64,000 nt of DNA from Thioalkalivibrio sp. AKL19. Lineage in GTDB: Bacteria; Pseudomonadota; Gammaproteobacteria; Ectothiorhodospirales; Ectothiorhodospiraceae. The notes under the pieces are model-generated. The model saw only the letters and a program-made list of their open reading frames with translations. It was not told where the DNA came from and did no database searches. The position numbers were made by a program, and so were the translations under genes. This document shows, piece after piece, positions 57,247-64,000 of this stretch; position 1 is the stretch's first letter, and the number at the start of each line of letters is the position of its first letter. Where the stretch lies: contig NZ_ATUK01000018.1 in assembly GCF_000420165.1 (NCBI RefSeq), positions 51,290 to 115,289 of the forward strand, read 5' to 3'.

Positions 57247-59160
57247 GTGTTGCAGATCATGCTGAGAAGGGGCCTGGAAAGCTTGTTCAAGCTGCCGCGC
57301 TCGAAGAAGCGCTGGCTCATGGTGATGGCGGATACCGTCATGCTGCCGCTGGCGTTGTGGTCCGGCTTCGCGATCCGCCTGGCCGAGCCGTTCCCGCTGA
57401 TCATGCTGGAGACCTGGTGGCTGTTCCCGCTGGTGGTCCTGGTCGGCATTCCGCTGTTTGTGCGGCTGGGGCTTTATCGGGCCGTGGTGCGTTTCATGGG
57501 GGCGCGCACCATCTGGGCCGTGGGGTCCGGGGTGGTGGTCCTGGCGTTGGTGCTATGGGCGGCCGCGATGCTGGGACGGGTCGAGGGCTTCCCGCGTTCG
57601 GTGCCGATTAACTTCGCGATCGTGGCCTTCATCTATGTCGGCGGCAGCCGCTTCCTGGTGCGCACGTGGTATCGCTCGATCATCGAGGCGGGCGCGGGTG
57701 CCGAGCCGGTGGTGGTCTTCGGGGCGGGCGAGGCCGGCGTGCAGCTCCTGTCCGGGCTCAAGGCCGGGGGCCGGTTTCGAGTGGTCGCCTTCGTAGACGA
57801 GGATCGCAGCCTGCAGGGGAGTTCGATCGACGGGATTCCCGTCCATAGTCCGGATCGTCTTGAGCGCTTTGTGTCCCGTTTCCGGGTCAGGCGGATGCTC
57901 CTGGCCATTCCGTCCGCGACGCGCCAGGAACGCCGGCGCATCCTGGAACAGCTGGAACCGCTCCCGGTGTACGTGCAGACGGTTCCGTCGATGGAGTCGG
58001 TGGTCTCCGGGCATGCGAGCCTGGAACAGCTGGAAGACGTGGACATCGCCGATCTGCTCGGGCGCGACCCGGTACCCCCGGACCCCGAGCTGCTGACCTG
58101 CAGCGTGCACGGGCGGGTGGTGATGGTGACCGGCGCGGGCGGTTCCATTGGCTCCGAACTGTGCCGGCGCATCATCCGTCTGGAGCCGGCGGCGCTGATC
58201 CTGTTCGAGCGCAACGAGTTCGCGCTCTACAGCATCGAGCGCGAGCTGCAGGAGTACTCGGCGCAACTGGAGCAGTGCCCGGCCATTCACGCGGTGCTGG
58301 GTTCGGTGGCCAATGCGCGGCGTGTGGCCTCCGTGCTGGCGGAATACGGCGTACAAACGCTGTACCACGCCGCGGCCTACAAGCATGTGCCGATCGTCGA
58401 GGCCAACCTGATCGAGGGCGTGCGCAACAATGTCTTCGGGACCGCCGTGCTCGCGGAGGCAGCGCTCAATGCCGGCGTGGATCGCTTTATCCTGATCTCC
58501 ACCGACAAGGCCGTGCGCCCCACCAACGTCATGGGCGCCACCAAGCGCCTGGCCGAGATGGTCCTGCAGGATCGCGCCCGAGACCAGCGCGGGACCATCT
58601 TCAGCATGGTGCGCTTCGGCAACGTGCTGGGCTCGTCCGGCTCCGTGGTGCCGCTGTTCCACCAGCAGATCCGCGATGGCGGCCCGGTGACGGTGACCCA
58701 CCCGGAGATCACGCGCTACTTCATGTCCATCCCCGAGGCGACCGAACTGGTGATCCAGGCCGGTGCCATGGCCGAGGGCGGCGAAGTCTACGTGCTCGAC
58801 ATGGGCGAGCCGGTCCGCATCGTGGACCTGGCGCGGCGCATGATCCACCTGCATGGGCGCCAGGTGAAGGAAGACGGCGTGCCCGAAGATGGCGTGGAGA
58901 TCGTGTTCACCGGCCTGCGTCCGGGCGAGAAGCTCTACGAGGAGCTGTTGATCGGCGACAACGTCCAGGCCACAGGCCATCCGCGGATCATGCGCGCACG
59001 CGAGGACTGCGTATCGGCGCAGGATCTGCACGCAGCCCTCAATCAGCTGGACCAGGCCGACCGCGACATGGACACCGAGCGGGCCTGCCGCACCATCCGC
59101 GCTGTAGTACACGAGTACGCCCCGGCCAATCACCCACCGCAGGAACGCGTGGCTGGGTAA
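57247..59160 (+). CDS. Membrane-bound UDP-GlcNAc 4,6-dehydratase family protein (WbpM/PglF/CapD-like)
   Basis: A 637-residue protein. Four hydrophobic segments occupy residues 20-130 (VMADTVMLPLALWSGFAIRL, LFPLVVLVGIPLFVRLGLY). A first, degenerate Rossmann domain contains VVVFGAGEAGVQLL, and the catalytic short-chain dehydrogenase domain has MVTGAGGSIGSELCRRI. The active region STDKAVRPTNVMGATKRLAE has Met in place of the usual Tyr, characteristic of WbpM/PglF. It makes 4-keto-6-deoxy sugar nucleotides for glycans. Start is GTG 57247 or ATG 57259; neither has a clear Shine-Dalgarno site. Confidence 0.92.
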   Translation: MLQIMLRRGLESLFKLPRSKKRWLMVMADTVMLPLALWSGFAIRLAEPFPLIMLETWWLFPLVVLVGIPLFVRLGLYRAVVRFMGARTIWAVGSGVVVLALVLWAAAMLGRVEGFPRSVPINFAIVAFIYVGGSRFLVRTWYRSIIEAGAGAEPVVVFGAGEAGVQLLSGLKAGGRFRVVAFVDEDRSLQGSSIDGIPVHSPDRLERFVSRFRVRRMLLAIPSATRQERRRILEQLEPLPVYVQTVPSMESVVSGHASLEQLEDVDIADLLGRDPVPPDPELLTCSVHGRVVMVTGAGGSIGSELCRRIIRLEPAALILFERNEFALYSIERELQEYSAQLEQCPAIHAVLGSVANARRVASVLAEYGVQTLYHAAAYKHVPIVEANLIEGVRNNVFGTAVLAEAALNAGVDRFILISTDKAVRPTNVMGATKRLAEMVLQDRARDQRGTIFSMVRFGNVLGSSGSVVPLFHQQIRDGGPVTVTHPEITRYFMSIPEATELVIQAGAMAEGGEVYVLDMGEPVRIVDLARRMIHLHGRQVKEDGVPEDGVEIVFTGLRPGEKLYEELLIGDNVQATGHPRIMRAREDCVSAQDLHAALNQLDQADRDMDTERACRTIRAVVHEYAPANHPPQERVAG

Positions 59161-59249
59161 GGCGGGCGTTAACCTTTCGTGCCCCCGATCGCATCATTGT
59201 TCATGGCGCCCCAGTATCCTCGGGCGCTGGGCAAACGTGCCAGCGCCCC

Positions 59250-59328
59250 TGTAGGAGCCTGCTCGCAGGCGAAGCCCCTGCCCGCGCCGGACTTCGGCAG
59301 GGGCTTCGCCGCCAAGGCGGCTCCTACA
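59250..59328. repeat. REP element 5 (mosaic arms)
   Basis: Left arm (59250-59282) carries the CCTGCTCGCAGG tip, right arm (59296-59328) the GCCGCCAAGGCGGC tip. Outer and inner ends still pair, so two sub-families have recombined. It lies between the dehydratase and ugd. Confidence 0.88.
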
Positions 59329-59389
59329 GGGCTCGGACGCACGGCCGACGAACTTGGCTACACCGATTGCAACAGGAAGGAAACCAGGA

Positions 59390-60556
59390 ATGAAAATCGC
59401 AGTCGCCGGAACCGGCTACGTCGGGCTCTCCAACGCCGTCCTGCTCGCGCAGCACCATGAAGTCGTCGCGCTCGACGTGGTGCCGGAGAAGGTCGAGCAG
59501 ATCAACCGCAAGCACTCCCCGATCATCGATGTCGAGATCCAGGACTTCCTGGAAAACCATGCGCTGAACCTCAAGGCCACGCTGGATAAGCAGGAGGCCT
59601 ACGCGGACGCGAACTTCGTGATCATCGCCACGCCGACGGACTACGACCCGCAGACCAACTACTTCAACACCGCCACCGTGGAGTCCGTGATCCGCGATGT
59701 GCTTGCGATCAATCCGCATGCGGTGATGGTCATCAAGTCCACCGTTCCGGTCGGCTACACGCGCGAGATCAAGGCGCAGCTGGAGACCGACAACATCCTG
59801 TTCTCGCCGGAGTTCCTGCGCGAGGGGCGGGCGCTGTACGACAACCTGCACCCCTCCCGGATCATCGTCGGCGAGCAGTCCGAGCGGGCCGAGACCTTCG
59901 CCCGGCTGCTGGCGGAAGGCGCGATGGACGACGATATCCCCATGGTCTTCACGCACTCGACCGAGGCCGAGGCGATCAAGCTGTTCGCCAACACCTACCT
60001 GGCCATGCGCGTGGCGTATTTCAACGAACTGGACAGTTACGCCGAAGCCAACGGCCTGGATACGCGTCAGATCATCGAGGGCGTGTGCCTGGACCCGCGC
60101 ATCGGCAGCCACTACAACAACCCGTCGTTCGGTTTTGGCGGCTATTGCCTCCCGAAAGACACCAAGCAGTTGCTGGCCAACTATGACGAGGTCCCGAACA
60201 ACATCATCAAGGCCATTGTTGACGCGAACCGCACGCGCAAGGACTTTGTGTCAGACGCGATCATCAAGCGTCAGCCAAAGGTCGTCGGCATCTACCGTCT
60301 GGTCATGAAGAGCGGCTCCGACAACTTCCGTGCCTCCGCCATCCAGGGCGTGATGAAGCGCATCAAGGCCAAGGGCATCGAAGTCGTCGTCTACGAGCCG
60401 GAGCTCCCCGATGACGAGTTCTACCGCTCCCGCGTCATCCGCGACCTGGACGAGTTCAAGCGCGTGTCCGACGTCATCGTCGCCAACCGCATCACCGACG
60501 ACCTCCGCGACCAGACCGACAAGGTCTACACCCGCGACCTCTTCAACAACGACTGA
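59390..60556 (+). CDS. ugd: UDP-glucose 6-dehydrogenase
   Basis: A 388-residue NAD+ enzyme oxidising UDP-glucose to UDP-glucuronate. The start [20 protein letters not shown] has AGGAAGGAAACCAGGA upstream. The catalytic Cys is in [15 protein letters not shown], and substrate-binding motifs [12 protein letters not shown] and [17 protein letters not shown] are intact. The length matches the short Ugd class of enterobacteria (388). It supplies uronic acid units for exopolysaccharide and uses glucose from the pgm step. Confidence 0.96.
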   Translation: MKIAVAGTGYVGLSNAVLLAQHHEVVALDVVPEKVEQINRKHSPIIDVEIQDFLENHALNLKATLDKQEAYADANFVIIATPTDYDPQTNYFNTATVESVIRDVLAINPHAVMVIKSTVPVGYTREIKAQLETDNILFSPEFLREGRALYDNLHPSRIIVGEQSERAETFARLLAEGAMDDDIPMVFTHSTEAEAIKLFANTYLAMRVAYFNELDSYAEANGLDTRQIIEGVCLDPRIGSHYNNPSFGFGGYCLPKDTKQLLANYDEVPNNIIKAIVDANRTRKDFVSDAIIKRQPKVVGIYRLVMKSGSDNFRASAIQGVMKRIKAKGIEVVVYEPELPDDEFYRSRVIRDLDEFKRVSDVIVANRITDDLRDQTDKVYTRDLFNND

Positions 60557-60579
60557 CCCAGCCCGGTTCGCTGTCCCCC

Positions 60580-60655
60580 TGTAGGACGGGCTCGCCCGCG
60601 AAGCCCCCGCCAAAGCCAGCCCGGGTCCCCCTTCGCGAACAGGCCCGCTCCCACA
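60580..60655. repeat. REP element 6 (degenerate)
   Basis: TGTAGGACGGGCTCGCCCGCG opens and CAGGCCCGCTCCCACA closes an imperfect inverted pair 23 nt after ugd. First feature of the 819-nt gap 60557-61375. Confidence 0.75.
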
Positions 60656-60771
60656 AGGCTCTTCTCCGTGGTCATGCAGCCACGGACCGACGATGCCTTC
60701 GGTTGGGTCATCTCGGTCGATGCGGCTTTATTCCTCTGATCATCACCGGCTGGCCGGTTGCGGGGGTCATT

Positions 60772-61150
60772 GGGAAACCTGATTAGCAACGAGCGTCCGC
60801 CAGGCTCAAGGCCCGTGAGGGCTCGGGTATCCAGGCGCCTCCTACATCGTCATCCCGGAAACCGCGCAGCGGTTATCCGGGATCTCCACGGTATGAGTGA
60901 CGCGTACGTTGGGGCTGGAACGGCGTGCGGAGATCCCGGCTCTCCGCTGCGCTACGGCCGGGATGACGGGGAGGGGGCGCTACGACCGGTATCACAATCA
61001 GGGTGAGCTCCGACCAGGATGACAGGGCAGGGGTAAGGGCCCCGGGAGGGTGACACTCCCAGGAAGGCCTGGATCAAAGTGGCCCGGGGGGGCATGCACG
61101 TCCCCAAATGGGCCCCGCCACTGGCTGACGATCGTTGCTAATCAGGTTGG
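60772..61150. repeat. MITE-like element B with terminal inverted repeats
   Basis: Perfect 17-bp arms (60776-60792, AACCTGATTAGCAACGA; 61132-61148 its reverse complement) enclose 379 nt. The outer left sequence GGGAAACCTGATTAG resembles the ends of family A (GGGAAACACTGATCA), so it may be a diverged relative. No gene inside; a separate palindromic repeat is nested in it. From 61151 to 61375 I see only the wzz leader. Confidence 0.7.
60849..60967. repeat. Nested palindromic repeat GTCATCCCGG...CCGGGATGAC
   Basis: GTCATCCCGGAAACCGCGCA with GGTTATCCGGGATCTCC pairs against GGAGATCCCGG and CTGCGCTACGGCCGGGATGAC. Such ATCCCGG palindromes are common intergenic repeats in proteobacteria. Confidence 0.75.
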
Positions 61151-61375
61151 GAAAAGGGCGGCGGCTAACCTTGCAAAAAGCCCTGGTTTCCGGTCCAATC
61201 GCGACGCCCCGGGGTTGAACCCTTAAGGCACTTCGAGCCCGCATTATGGCAATGCCCGAGCGCCTTCCTGGCAAGTGGTTCGCGGCCGCCATCACTGCCG
61301 GTATTGACCTGGCCGAATGCCTCGGGCCGAACCGAGGCCCCCCTGCACATTGCGTTTGAATACAGGAACTGACTC

Positions 61376-62230
61376 ATGAACGATCCCACCGGTCCGCAAT
61401 CCCGTCCGTACGACGACGAAATCAGTCTGTACGAGCTGTGGGATGTGCTGATGCGCCGTTTGCCGGTCCTGCTGGGTGTCGCGGTACTCACCGTCGTTCT
61501 GGGTGTCGTGTATGCCTTGATGCAGCCGGTGGAGTACGAATACCGCTCGGGTGTGGATCTCCCGAGGATCTATTCCGCCGGGTTCATCGACGTGGTCTCA
61601 CAGGATATGGTGATCGCTCGGCTCGAGGACGTACTGATCCCGCAGCAACGCGATCAGCTCTTCGGCGACGAGGAGCGGGGGCCTCGCGTTCGCGTGAGTG
61701 CCCACGGCTCGGACTACAGCCTGATCCTGGAGTCCACCAGTACGCGCGAGGCCGCCGAGCATGTGGCGGATCTCCACGAGGGGGTGATCGCGGCTATGGC
61801 CGAGTGGCTGAGGCCACGGTTTGAACAAAGCCTGGCCAGCCATCTGAGGCCCTTGAACAGCCGCATCGAGGTCCTGGATGACCAGATCGCGCTGCTGCAG
61901 GAGGACCTCAACGCCCTCTACGGGCGGCTGGGCGAGGGCGATGACATCGCCGGCTTGATCGTGGCCCAGCAAATTGGCGATATCCGCCGAGAGCTGTCCA
62001 GGTTGCGTTCGTCCCGCACGGATGCGGCATCCAGCGCCGAAACAATTGAAGCGATGAGCCGCGACACCGAGCAAACCTTCCTTACCGGGGAATCCGATAG
62101 CCCCGTGGGTGCCGGCCGCGCGCTCATCGTCGCCCTGTCCGTTGTCCTTGGGGGCATGCTCGGATTGTTTGCGGCGTTCTTCTGGGAGTTTGTCAGCAAC
62201 GCCCGAAGCCGCCGCCCCGAACAAGGCTAG
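61376..62230 (+). CDS. Wzz-family polysaccharide chain-length determinant
   Basis: A 284-residue inner-membrane protein. The N-terminal part (EISLYELWDVLMRRLPVLLG) leads into TM1 (VAVLTVVLGVVYALMQP). A periplasmic helical region with coiled coil (SRIEVLDDQIALLQEDLNAL) follows, and TM2 near the C-terminus is ALIVALSVVLGGMLGLFAAF. Topology and size match Wzz proteins that set O-antigen or capsule chain length. AGGAACTG precedes the ATG. Co-oriented with ugd and the EPS regulator but in its own transcription unit. Confidence 0.88.
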   Translation: MNDPTGPQSRPYDDEISLYELWDVLMRRLPVLLGVAVLTVVLGVVYALMQPVEYEYRSGVDLPRIYSAGFIDVVSQDMVIARLEDVLIPQQRDQLFGDEERGPRVRVSAHGSDYSLILESTSTREAAEHVADLHEGVIAAMAEWLRPRFEQSLASHLRPLNSRIEVLDDQIALLQEDLNALYGRLGEGDDIAGLIVAQQIGDIRRELSRLRSSRTDAASSAETIEAMSRDTEQTFLTGESDSPVGAGRALIVALSVVLGGMLGLFAAFFWEFVSNARSRRPEQG

Positions 62231-62302
62231 CTCCGGACTCATGTAGCGTTCCCCGCCGGAGCTTCTGGAGGGGAGGGCTTCTTCAAAGCATGGTCATGTT
62301 TG

Positions 62303-62328
62303 CGCGCGGGCCCGACCGGACCCGCGCG
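62303..62328 (+). terminator. Candidate hairpin terminator after wzz
   Basis: Stem CGCGCGGG / CCCGCGCG with a 10-nt loop followed by TTCCGTT. It lies just before the next promoter, so it would insulate wzz from the ops-controlled unit. The U-tract is weak. Confidence 0.4.
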
Positions 62329-62333
62329 TTCCG

Positions 62334-62363
62334 TTGCCATGCGACCGGCCGATATGCTCTAAT
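62334..62363 (+). promoter_or_regulatory. Sigma70 promoter of the ops-controlled EPS unit
   Basis: TTGCCA (62334-62339) and TCTAAT (62358-62363), each 5 of 6 to consensus, are 18 bp apart. Transcription would start near 62370, giving a leader of about 118 nt with a hairpin at 62372-62390 (GCGTTCA / TGAACGC) and the ops element. Confidence 0.65.
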
Positions 62364-62444
62364 TTTGGCCTGCGTTCATGCCGTGAACGCACATTTAGCA
62401 GTTCTCCTAGGGCGGGCCCGCGAATAATCCGGGTGCACCGTCCC

Positions 62445-62456
62445 GGCGGTAGCGTG
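62445..62456 (+). promoter_or_regulatory. ops element (RfaH recruitment site)
   Basis: GGCGGTAGCGTG is an exact match to the E. coli ops sequence, in the sense orientation and inside the leader, 31 nt before the EPS regulator start. RNA polymerase pauses here and loads RfaH, which suppresses termination and boosts long surface-polysaccharide operons. This marks the start of a capsule/EPS operon running right. Confidence 0.85.
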
Positions 62457-62487
62457 CCCAAACGCTGCTCATGATCCGGATAACCTA

Positions 62488-62838
62488 TTGATTGAAGAAG
62501 ACCTACATCTGGAAGTGCTCCGCCTGCTGGAGCGCGAGCCGGACATGAGCCAACGCCAGCTCGCGCGGGCGCTGGGCCTGTCGGTGGGCAAGACGCACTA
62601 CGCGCTCAGGGCCGTGCTCGACCGTGGCTGGGTCAAGGCGCAGAACTTCCGCCGCTCGGACAACCGCTCGGCCTACCTGTACAAGCTCACGCCGAACGGC
62701 CTGCAGGAAAAGGCGCGCCTGGCGTACGGCCTGCTCCAGCGCAAACGCGCCGAGCACGAAGCCCTGATGACCGAAATCGAACAACTCCGCGCCGAGGTGC
62801 AAAACGCCAAACCCGCGGATGAGCCACCCACCCTGTAG
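62488..62838 (+). CDS. MarR-family EPS-associated transcriptional regulator
   Basis: A 116-residue winged-helix protein starting at TTG 62488 (MIEEDLHLEVLRLLEREPDM). The HTH SQRQLARALGLSVGKTHYAL is followed by a beta-wing (NRSAYLYKLTPNGLQEKARL) and a C-terminal coiled coil. Proteins of this family head exopolysaccharide operons. An ops element lies in its leader. The downstream genes of the operon are cut off by an IS110 element beginning 3-7 nt after its stop. Confidence 0.9.
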   Translation: MIEEDLHLEVLRLLEREPDMSQRQLARALGLSVGKTHYALRAVLDRGWVKAQNFRRSDNRSAYLYKLTPNGLQEKARLAYGLLQRKRAEHEALMTEIEQLRAEVQNAKPADEPPTL

Positions 62839-62844
62839 GAGATT

Positions 62845-63783
62845 CTATGTCTCTCCACAAGGGATCTTAGGTTGGTAATCGGTCTGATTTTTCATCAGGG
62901 CGAAGGCGACGCGGGCCAGCTTTCGAGCCAAGGCGTTCAGTGCCTGGGTCGTCGCCAGGCCACGGTCCAGGCAGCGCTGGTAGTAGTCGCTCCAGGCGGC
63001 TTTCGACTTGGCCTGCATCGCGGCCAGATAGAGCAGCCGTCGCAACTCTGGATCGCCCTGTTTGGTGAGTTTGCGCTGCCCCCGTTTCGTGCCGGAGTCG
63101 CGTATGCGGACATCCAACCCCAGGAAGGCAACGAACGCATCACCGCTGCGGAAGGCGCCGCGATGGAACGCCATCGTCAAGCCGGTGGCGGTGAGCGGGC
63201 CCACACCCTCGATCTGCTGGCAGCGTCGGGCGTGATCCGACCAGCCGGCGCGACCGACCGTCTCGCGCAGCACACGCTGGAGGACAGCGTCCAGCCGACC
63301 GATCTCCCGGAGCAGATCCTTCAGATTGGACTGCAGTTCGGGTACGCCTCGCAGGCTCTGCTCCAGCATGACCCGTGCCCGCACCAGCGTGGCACGCCGG
63401 CGCAGCAGCTTTTGCAGGGTCCGGTAGCCCTCGGGTGGCGGTGTCCAGGGGCGCAGTTCGTCCTGTTCGCGTTGCAGATAACGCACCAGAAGCCGAGCAT
63501 CCCCGGCATCGGTCTTGGCCCGGCCACCGATGCTCTCGCGGTAGCGATTGAGGCGATAGCCATTAATCAGATACACCCGGTGGCCCTGATGATGAGCCTC
63601 CAGCGCCAGGGCCAAGTGATAGTCGTTGGTGGCTTCCAGGGCAAAGTCGGCCGGACCCTCCAAGCCACGGACCCACCGGCGGATCGCCGGGAGCTCGTTG
63701 GGACACGGCTGTGCGGTTTCACCGTCGATGCTGATCCACAACTCGGCCTTGCCGACATCGACCCCGATCCGATGCGTTGCCAT
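62845..63783 (-). CDS. IS110-family DEDD transposase
   Basis: A 312-residue recombinase. GGAGG lies seven bases before the ATG at 63783; GTG/ATG codons just upstream give one or two extra Met. The RuvC-like DEDD residues are Asp9 (GVDVGK), Glu50 (ALEATNDYH), Asp92 and Asp95 (AKTDAGDARLL). The Transposase_20 domain contains GVGPLTATGLTMAF and AFLGLDVRIRDSGTKRGQRK, which includes the likely catalytic serine of SGTKRG. Intact, so potentially active. It is antisense to the EPS operon. Confidence 0.95.
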   Translation of the reverse strand: MATHRIGVDVGKAELWISIDGETAQPCPNELPAIRRWVRGLEGPADFALEATNDYHLALALEAHHQGHRVYLINGYRLNRYRESIGGRAKTDAGDARLLVRYLQREQDELRPWTPPPEGYRTLQKLLRRRATLVRARVMLEQSLRGVPELQSNLKDLLREIGRLDAVLQRVLRETVGRAGWSDHARRCQQIEGVGPLTATGLTMAFHRGAFRSGDAFVAFLGLDVRIRDSGTKRGQRKLTKQGDPELRRLLYLAAMQAKSKAAWSDYYQRCLDRGLATTQALNALARKLARVAFALMKNQTDYQPKIPCGET

Positions 63784-63812
63784 CATCACACCTCCCGAGC
63801 TAGCTTGGAGTT

Positions 63813-63967
63813 GTCTGTCGGGGCCTCACCGAACGCTGGCTTGCCATCTATCGTCGGTCCCGTGCCGATCGATTCCTTATCGGCGTTTAAGGTGAGGGGT
63901 GGGACGAATTCTCCTACCGTCTGTGCCACAGGCCAGATGCCGGCCTCGTCCCTCCACCCCGACAGAC
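63813..63967 (-). ncRNA. Candidate bridge-type guide RNA of the IS110 element
   Basis: Upstream of the transposase an 11-bp perfect stem (63813-63823 with 63957-63967, GTCTGTCGGGG / CCCCGACAGAC) closes a 155-nt region. Inside are CCTCACC/GGTGAGG (63824-63830 with 63891-63897), hairpin GCCGAT-N9-ATCGGC (63864-63884), hairpin GACG-N11-CGTC (63903-63921) and hairpin AGGCC-N7-GGCCT (63930-63946). On the minus-strand transcript the 11-nt loop reads GTAGGAGAATT, nearly the same as the target/IS junction GTAGGAGATTC at 62835-62845. Size and position fit IS110-group bridge RNAs, known from IS621. RNA expression is inferred. Confidence 0.55.
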
Positions 63968-64000
63968 CCTTTCTAGGCCTGCCGGGGTTAAACATACAAG

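Larger units (their letters stand above)
62842..64000 (-). mobile_element. IS110-family insertion sequence (right-hand end not located)
   Basis: One transposase gene on the minus strand, preceded (to its right) by about 210 nt of structured non-coding DNA, the organisation of IS110-group elements. The left boundary is placed at about 62842, directly after TGTAGGAG, which matches REP heads. IS110 elements lack terminal inverted repeats, so the other end, possibly beyond 64000, cannot be fixed. Confidence 0.75.

Overview
The window is a GC-rich chromosomal segment of a gammaproteobacterium. Several gene blocks are diagnostic: a complete isc operon (iscR-iscS-iscU-iscA-hscB-hscA-fdx-iscX), the ndk/rlmN/pilF-type/rodZ/hisS/yfgM/bamB/der block, and the smc-zipA-ligA block. 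Many proteins are acidic, which together with a DsrE-like sulfur-relay protein and an NSS-family Na+ symporter hints at a salt-adapted, sulfur-oxidising relative of Thioalkalivibrio/Ectothiorhodospiraceae. That placement is inference. I saw no rRNA, tRNA or CRISPR array.

Left part (1-13 kb). A 3'-truncated BTAD/SARP-like regulator carries a degenerate cyclase domain and an AAA ATPase. It is followed by a secreted DsrE-like protein and a light-damage operon on the minus strand (MerR-type regulator with a cobalamin-domain-like C-terminus, [4Fe-4S] photolyase/cryptochrome, CPD photolyase, His-tailed small protein). A DUF255 thioredoxin-fold protein is divergent to it, and DUF3422, suhB, trmJ and cysE follow.

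Centre (13-35 kb). The isc operon has an IscR-type operator overlapping the cysE stop codon. Next come ndk and the rlmN-to-der cluster, in which ispG, commonly found between rodZ and hisS, is absent. A PLP aminotransferase is followed by a rearranged stretch: an NptA-like Na/Pi transporter, then truncated copies of an NSS symporter and of the aminotransferase, then the intact symporter, pgm and a DUF1249 gene.

Right part (35-64 kb). An HDOD-histidine kinase lies beside an RR-PAS-GGDEF-EAL protein and a FleN/FlhG-like ATPase with a (Pro-Glu)9 microsatellite. Small genes, DUF1631, cysZ, an FGGY kinase, queF and smc-zipA-ligA follow. The last 8 kb is a surface-polysaccharide region: PglF/WbpM-like dehydratase, UDP-glucose dehydrogenase, Wzz, then a promoter with an exact ops (RfaH) element in front of a MarR-type EPS regulator. 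That unit is interrupted by an IS110-family element.

Intergenic DNA is rich in repeat families: (A) MITE-like elements with GGGAAAC-type inverted termini (4 copies plus a possible relative), (C) long palindromes with CACCACGAAG ends (2 copies), and REP elements (6) found only right of 47 kb, next to a RAYT (REP-associated tyrosine transposase) gene. The most interesting signal is the non-coding DNA upstream of the IS110 transposase. It can fold into a closed, multi-hairpin RNA of about 155 nt, one loop of which matches the IS/target junction, as expected for a bridge-type guide RNA.
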